Assembly: GCF_041435355.1 (NCBI RefSeq)
Contig: NZ_CP108442.1
Span: 4,958,501 to 5,022,500 of the forward strand
Reading direction: 5' to 3'
Length of the DNA: 64,000 nucleotides
Source: Streptomyces sp. NBC_01276
Lineage (GTDB): Bacteria; Actinomycetota; Actinomycetes; Streptomycetales; Streptomycetaceae
Shown: positions 60,597 to 64,000 of the stretch, one piece after another
How the letters are laid out: each line of letters opens with the position of its first letter
How positions within the stretch are numbered: position 1 is the first letter of the stretch
Made by a program: the position numbers and the translations under genes
Notes under the pieces: generated by a model
What the model was told of the DNA's origin: nothing
Databases searched by the model: none
What the model saw: the letters and a program-made list of their open reading frames with translations, nothing else

Positions 60597-61916
60597 TCAG
60601 GTCTTCTTCACTCGGACGGTCTGCGTCGAACGCGTTTCAAGGGTCATCTCGTCGGCATCGGCGACCTTCGCCTTCAGCCGCACAGTACCCGCCACGGCAT
60701 CCACGACATCCACCACCTTCGCCAGCAGTCTGGCAGTGTCCGCGTTCCCGGAGACGCTGGCCAGCTGCACGGCACGACCCAGTTTGGCCGTGGCGCCGTC
60801 GACATCACCCATTTTGCGGGCTTCCAGGCCCTGTTGGATAGCCTGCGCGAGCTCCGCCTGCCCTGTGTAGTGCGCCACCTGCGGGCTGATGGCGGTCGAG
60901 GCGGCCAGATCGTCGGTCCACACGGCCCGCACCAGACCCTGCGCGAGCGGGGGCCGCGGTTCTCCCGACGGACCGGGAAGCACCAGCGAGGCGCGGGCGG
61001 CCAGCATCTCCTGGCCGACGGAGGCGCCGGGCACCCGGACGCACACGTGGTACTCGCGGGACTCGTCGCCCCAGGAACCGGTCGGGTAGTCCCCGGCGCG
61101 GGGACCCGCCCCCGTACGGCGGTCCGTGAGGTCGTGCACGGACGGCGAGACCTGCTTGACGTACTGGATCTCCACGCCGACCGGGGTCCACAGGCGCAGC
61201 GCGACGTCCGCGACCTCCTTGCCCATGGCGTTCTCCATCATGCGCGTGAAGTCCTGGGCGAGGTGGGCCGGGTCGGCGACGATGTCGGCGGAGCCGAGCA
61301 GCGCGTGCGCGATCCCGGTCACCTCCTTCACCTCCCAGTCGGTGCCCACCCCGCGGGCGTCGCAGGTGAAGCGGCCGGCGCAGGCGTCGAGGGTGGCGCG
61401 CAGCACGGCCGGTTCCTCGTGCTCGTTGCGGCCGTCGGTGAGCAGGACGCCGTGCCGGATGGTGGCGGTGGACTGCCGCAGCAGGCCGTCGGCCAGCCGG
61501 AGCCAGGTGCCGATGGCGGTGCCGCCGCCCGCGCCGAGGCCGCGCAGGGCCTCCTTGGCCCGTGCGCGGCTGTCCGGACCGGCGGTGGCGAGGCGGCCCT
61601 GGCCGGGGTAGACCTCCTTCGCCACATGGGTACCGGCGATCACGGCGAAGGCGGTTCCGTCGCGGAGGGTGTCGATCGCGGCGGCGGTGGCCTCGCGTGC
61701 GCCGCGCATCTTGTCCGGCGGGTACTCCATCGAGCCGGAGCAGTCCACCATGATCACGACGGCCGCGTCCTGGCCGAGGGCACGGGTGGCGGTGGCGCCG
61801 CCGGTGGAGGTGACGGTCACGATGGCGTGCACGTCCCGCCCGCCCGCGGGAAGGAACTCGTTCTGGTACACCTCCACGCTGAAGCGCGGGGCGCTCGGCT
61901 TGGCGAAGTTCGCCAT
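60597..61916 (-). CDS. VWA-domain protein (TerY-like context)
   Basis: A 439-residue soluble protein. The von Willebrand A domain has an intact MIDAS: DCSGSM (near residue 57), GGGTAIGTW for the Thr, and LLTDGRNEHE for the Asp. It is preceded by a beta domain (RFSVEVYQNEFLPAGGRDVH) and followed by a Vault/Ig-like region and a helical C-terminus (QAIQQGLEARKMGDVDGATA) with TPR character. VWA proteins act as Mg-dependent scaffolds. GAGGAG precedes ATG at 61916. It sits between PP2C and FHA genes on the same strand, so it is probably an adaptor in a phosphosignalling complex. Confidence 0.88.
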   Translation of the reverse strand: MANFAKPSAPRFSVEVYQNEFLPAGGRDVHAIVTVTSTGGATATRALGQDAAVVIMVDCSGSMEYPPDKMRGAREATAAAIDTLRDGTAFAVIAGTHVAKEVYPGQGRLATAGPDSRARAKEALRGLGAGGGTAIGTWLRLADGLLRQSTATIRHGVLLTDGRNEHEEPAVLRATLDACAGRFTCDARGVGTDWEVKEVTGIAHALLGSADIVADPAHLAQDFTRMMENAMGKEVADVALRLWTPVGVEIQYVKQVSPSVHDLTDRRTGAGPRAGDYPTGSWGDESREYHVCVRVPGASVGQEMLAARASLVLPGPSGEPRPPLAQGLVRAVWTDDLAASTAISPQVAHYTGQAELAQAIQQGLEARKMGDVDGATAKLGRAVQLASVSGNADTARLLAKVVDVVDAVAGTVRLKAKVADADEMTLETRSTQTVRVKKT

Positions 61917-61953
61917 CGACAGGACTCCTCGGGGCTGGCTGGGGGAGGGCGGA

Positions 61954-63531
61954 TCAGGCCTCGCTGCGCGGTTCCGTCTCCGTTCGCGCCGGCGCTTCCG
62001 GTTCCGCTTCCGCTTCGGCTTCCTGTACTGCTTCCGGTTCCGCGGCGAAGGGCACCAAGGCGACGGTGATGTTGTCGTGCCCGCCCCCGTCGAGGGCGTG
62101 CCCGACCAGCACCTGCGCGCTGTGCAGGGGGCGGGCCGCGGCGTCCGGGGGGAGGATCTGGGCCATGTCCGTCGCGGACTCGGCGTAGTTCCACAGGCCG
62201 TCCGTGCAGACCACGACCACACCGGGGTGGTCGGGCCGGAAGCTGGCCGTGTGCGGGTCGAGGTCGTAGGCGTCGGCCCCGAGCCAGCCGGTGATGGCGT
62301 GGGCGCGGACGTCGGCGTACGCCTCGGCCTCGCCCATCAGACCCGCCGCCACCATCTGCGCGGCCCAGGAGTCGTCCTCGGTGAGGCGGCGCGGCAGGGC
62401 GGCCCGGTCGTCCGGGACCCAGTAGGCGCGGCTGTCGCCGACCCAGCCGATGGTCAGGACCCCGCCGCTGACGACGGCGCCGACCAGGGTGCAGGCCGGG
62501 GCGTTCTGCGCGCCGGGGGTCTCCGGGGCGAGGGCGTTCACGGCGGCGGCCGCCGCCAGGATCGCCCCGTGCATGGCCTCCGACGGGTGGGTGCCGCGGG
62601 GGAGGGCGTCGAGCAGGGACTCGTTGGCGGCGCCGGCGGCCGCCGCCGACGCCTCGTCGGGGCGGCTCGCGGAGGACACCCCGTCGCAGACGATGGCCAC
62701 GGTGGCGGCGGAGCCGTCGGGCAGCGCGGTGGCCGCGACGGCGAAGGAGTCCTCGTTGCGGTGGTGGCGCAGTCCGCGGTCGCTGACCGCGGCGACGCTG
62801 CAGAGCTCCTCCTCCACGTGGTCGCGCTCGCGGGGCTGCGCGTGGCCGCAGTGCTCGCAGTACCCGTCGGTGTCCACGTGCCCGGCCCGGCAGGCGACGC
62901 AGGTCTTGCCGCCGTCCCCCTGAGGGGCACCCGCGTACGGGTCCTCGGACGCGGGCGGCCCCTGCGGGGCCGCGGCGTACGGCTCCTCGGGCGCGGGCGG
63001 GCCCCAGGGCGTCCCGCCGGAGGGCGTTCCGGTCCCGCCGGGGAGGTCGTGGCGGACGGGATCCGCGCCGTACGGGGTCTCGTGCCCGGAGCCGGCGGAA
63101 CCCCACGGGCCGCCGCCGGGCCGTGCGGAGGCATCCCCGGCCAGGGTCGGGGCGTGCTCGTCGGTGCCGCCCCATCCGGGCGCGGGCACCCCGGAGAAGC
63201 CGGAGTGCGCGGCGGTGTCCCCGGCCGGGACCCCGCCCGCCGACGCCGGGGCCGACACCAGGGCGGCCCCCGCCGGGTCCGCCGCGGCGGCGTACCGGGG
63301 ACCCGCCGGCGCGGGGGAGCGGGCCCCGCCCACGAGGGCGGACTCCCCGGACTCCCCGGCGTCCCCGGCTCCCGCCCCGGCCCCGGCCACCGGGGTGACC
63401 GGGAGGGTCGGCGTCGGATCCGGGTCAGGAGGCGGCGAGGAGAGGGCGTATCCGCACACGCCGCAGAAACGGTCCCCCTCTTCGAGGGGCTCCGCGCAGC
63501 CGGGGCAGCCCGACAGCCGATGCATCGACAT
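61954..63531 (-). CDS. PP2C-family Ser/Thr phosphatase with two zinc ribbons
   Basis: A 525-residue protein. A zinc ribbon at the N-terminus (CPGCAEPLEEGDRFCGVCG), a long Pro/Gly/Ala linker, a second ribbon (CVACRAGHVDTDGYCEHCG, near residue 210) and a C-terminal PP2C domain: SDRGLRHHRNEDSFAV, IVCDGVSSAS (in place of the usual DGMGG), IGWVGDSRAYWV, VVCTDGLWNYAES and GGGHDNITVAL. The metal-binding Asp residues are present. It would remove phosphates placed by the kinase encoded immediately upstream. The start is one of three adjacent codons (TTG 63534, ATG 63531, ATG 63525), four bases from the kinase stop. Confidence 0.9.
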   Translation of the reverse strand: MSMHRLSGCPGCAEPLEEGDRFCGVCGYALSSPPPDPDPTPTLPVTPVAGAGAGAGDAGESGESALVGGARSPAPAGPRYAAAADPAGAALVSAPASAGGVPAGDTAAHSGFSGVPAPGWGGTDEHAPTLAGDASARPGGGPWGSAGSGHETPYGADPVRHDLPGGTGTPSGGTPWGPPAPEEPYAAAPQGPPASEDPYAGAPQGDGGKTCVACRAGHVDTDGYCEHCGHAQPRERDHVEEELCSVAAVSDRGLRHHRNEDSFAVAATALPDGSAATVAIVCDGVSSASRPDEASAAAAGAANESLLDALPRGTHPSEAMHGAILAAAAAVNALAPETPGAQNAPACTLVGAVVSGGVLTIGWVGDSRAYWVPDDRAALPRRLTEDDSWAAQMVAAGLMGEAEAYADVRAHAITGWLGADAYDLDPHTASFRPDHPGVVVVCTDGLWNYAESATDMAQILPPDAAARPLHSAQVLVGHALDGGGHDNITVALVPFAAEPEAVQEAEAEAEPEAPARTETEPRSEA

Positions 63532-63534
63532 CAA

Positions 63535-64000
63535 TCACACCCACGTCCGGGGTCGGAAACGGTTTGCCCGCTCCACCAGTTCGATCCTCTCCTCGCCCCG
63601 CTGCGCCAGCCGGGCGAGGACGCGGTAAGAGCGCTCCAGGCCGAAGCGCAGCCCCCGCTCGTCCAGTTGACTGCCGAGCAACGAGGTCCGGCCGGGGTCG
63701 GCACCCCGGCTACCCGACAGTACCCAGTCCAGGGCCGAGCCCAGAACCTCCGTCGCCAGCCGCTCCTGCCGCTCCGGATCCAGACCGAACCGGCGCAGCG
63801 CCTCCACCTGGTCCGACGCGGCCGAGAGATCGGCCAGCAGGGCCTCGTGAGGGGACCGGTCGCGCAGGCGTGCCCGTACGGCCGCCACCCGTGCGGCGGT
63901 GTAGTGGATCGAGGCCTCCGGCACGGACTCCAGGGTGAGCACCGCCGCCTCCCGGTCCCCGGCGGCCAGTTGCACCCGGGCCAGCCCGAAGGCCGCGCTG
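63535..64000 (-). CDS. PknG-like Ser/Thr kinase, C-terminal part
   Basis: The gene enters from the right edge; the last 154 codons are visible. They encode TPR-like helices, FGLARVQLAAGDREAAVLTL, SVPEASIHYTAARVAAVRAR, GSALDWVLSGSRG and ARLAQRGEERIELVERANRF, ending RPRTWV. SVPE-SS-HY-AA followed by this helical array is the C-terminal TPR domain of actinobacterial PknG kinases. No kinase motif is in the window, so the assignment rests on this tail and on the PP2C gene beginning four bases after its stop. Confidence 0.65.
   Translation of the reverse strand, partial: SAAFGLARVQLAAGDREAAVLTLESVPEASIHYTAARVAAVRARLRDRSPHEALLADLSAASDQVEALRRFGLDPERQERLATEVLGSALDWVLSGSRGADPGRTSLLGSQLDERGLRFGLERSYRVLARLAQRGEERIELVERANRFRPRTWV

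Overview
The window is high-GC actinobacterial chromosome, almost certainly Streptomyces. Nearly every codon ends in G or C, GTG and TTG starts are frequent, and the gene order (acyl-CoA carboxylase/TetR, agmatinase, GH3 N-acetylglucosaminidase, citA, copper ATPase, inositol catabolism with mmsA, dynamin-like pair with ssbB, ettA) recalls, from memory, the SCO2776 to SCO2666 core segment of S. coelicolor. There is no prophage, integrase, CRISPR array, rRNA operon or polyketide/NRPS cluster. It is core chromosome with a few small broken or unusual genes.

Layout. 0-5 kb: start of an accD1-type carboxylase gene divergent from a TetR gene with two GTTAA-N6-TTAAC-type boxes between them, then a phosphatase-like gene, a CDF cation transporter and an acyl-CoA dehydrogenase/TesB thioesterase pair. 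5-11 kb: FUSC-type membrane protein and PucR regulator, divergent from agmatinase plus a TPP enzyme, followed by a decayed vapBC pair. 11-20 kb: a fused asymmetric ABC exporter, an EF-hand protein, a small secreted protein, an S37 peptidase and a Tat-exported GH3 enzyme. 20-24 kb: LysR/EamA divergon, GNAT, DUF937 protein and a frameshifted secreted-protein gene. 24-31 kb: RecD2 helicase, citrate synthase with a tandem pair of look-alike hairpins, and copper ATPase plus CopZ-like chaperone behind a CsoR-type operator.

31-39 kb: myo-inositol catabolism. A minus-strand isomerase and Gfo/Idh dehydrogenase diverge from tightly coupled iolC-iolB-iolD-mmsA. IolB carries a very unusual Asp/Glu-Pro repeat insertion. 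39-46 kb: a DUF916 membrane protein with a WxL-like secreted partner, a secreted subtilase, GNAT, Sfp-type phosphopantetheinyl transferase, hydrolase, a membrane-anchored protein and a secreted phospholipase A2, ending in tRNA-Arg(TCT).

47-54 kb: dynA-dynB-ssbB, the sporulation-division operon known in Streptomyces, followed by a TQxA/thioester-domain surface protein in which the expected thioester cysteine is replaced by glycine, and a PAP2-diacylglycerol-kinase fusion. 54-59 kb: two small minus-strand genes, EttA, hot-dog thioesterase, hypothetical protein, truncated globin and a PCMT-like methyltransferase. 59-64 kb: a phosphosignalling block (PknG-like kinase C-terminus, zinc-ribbon PP2C phosphatase, VWA protein, zinc-ribbon FHA protein) resembling the kinase/PP2C/VWA triads described for Ter-type systems. 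The most attractive leads are this block, the cysteine-less thioester protein, the IolB insertion, the DUF916/WxL-like pair with its 33-bp palindrome, and the interleaved inverted repeats upstream of the small HTH gene at 30.9 kb.
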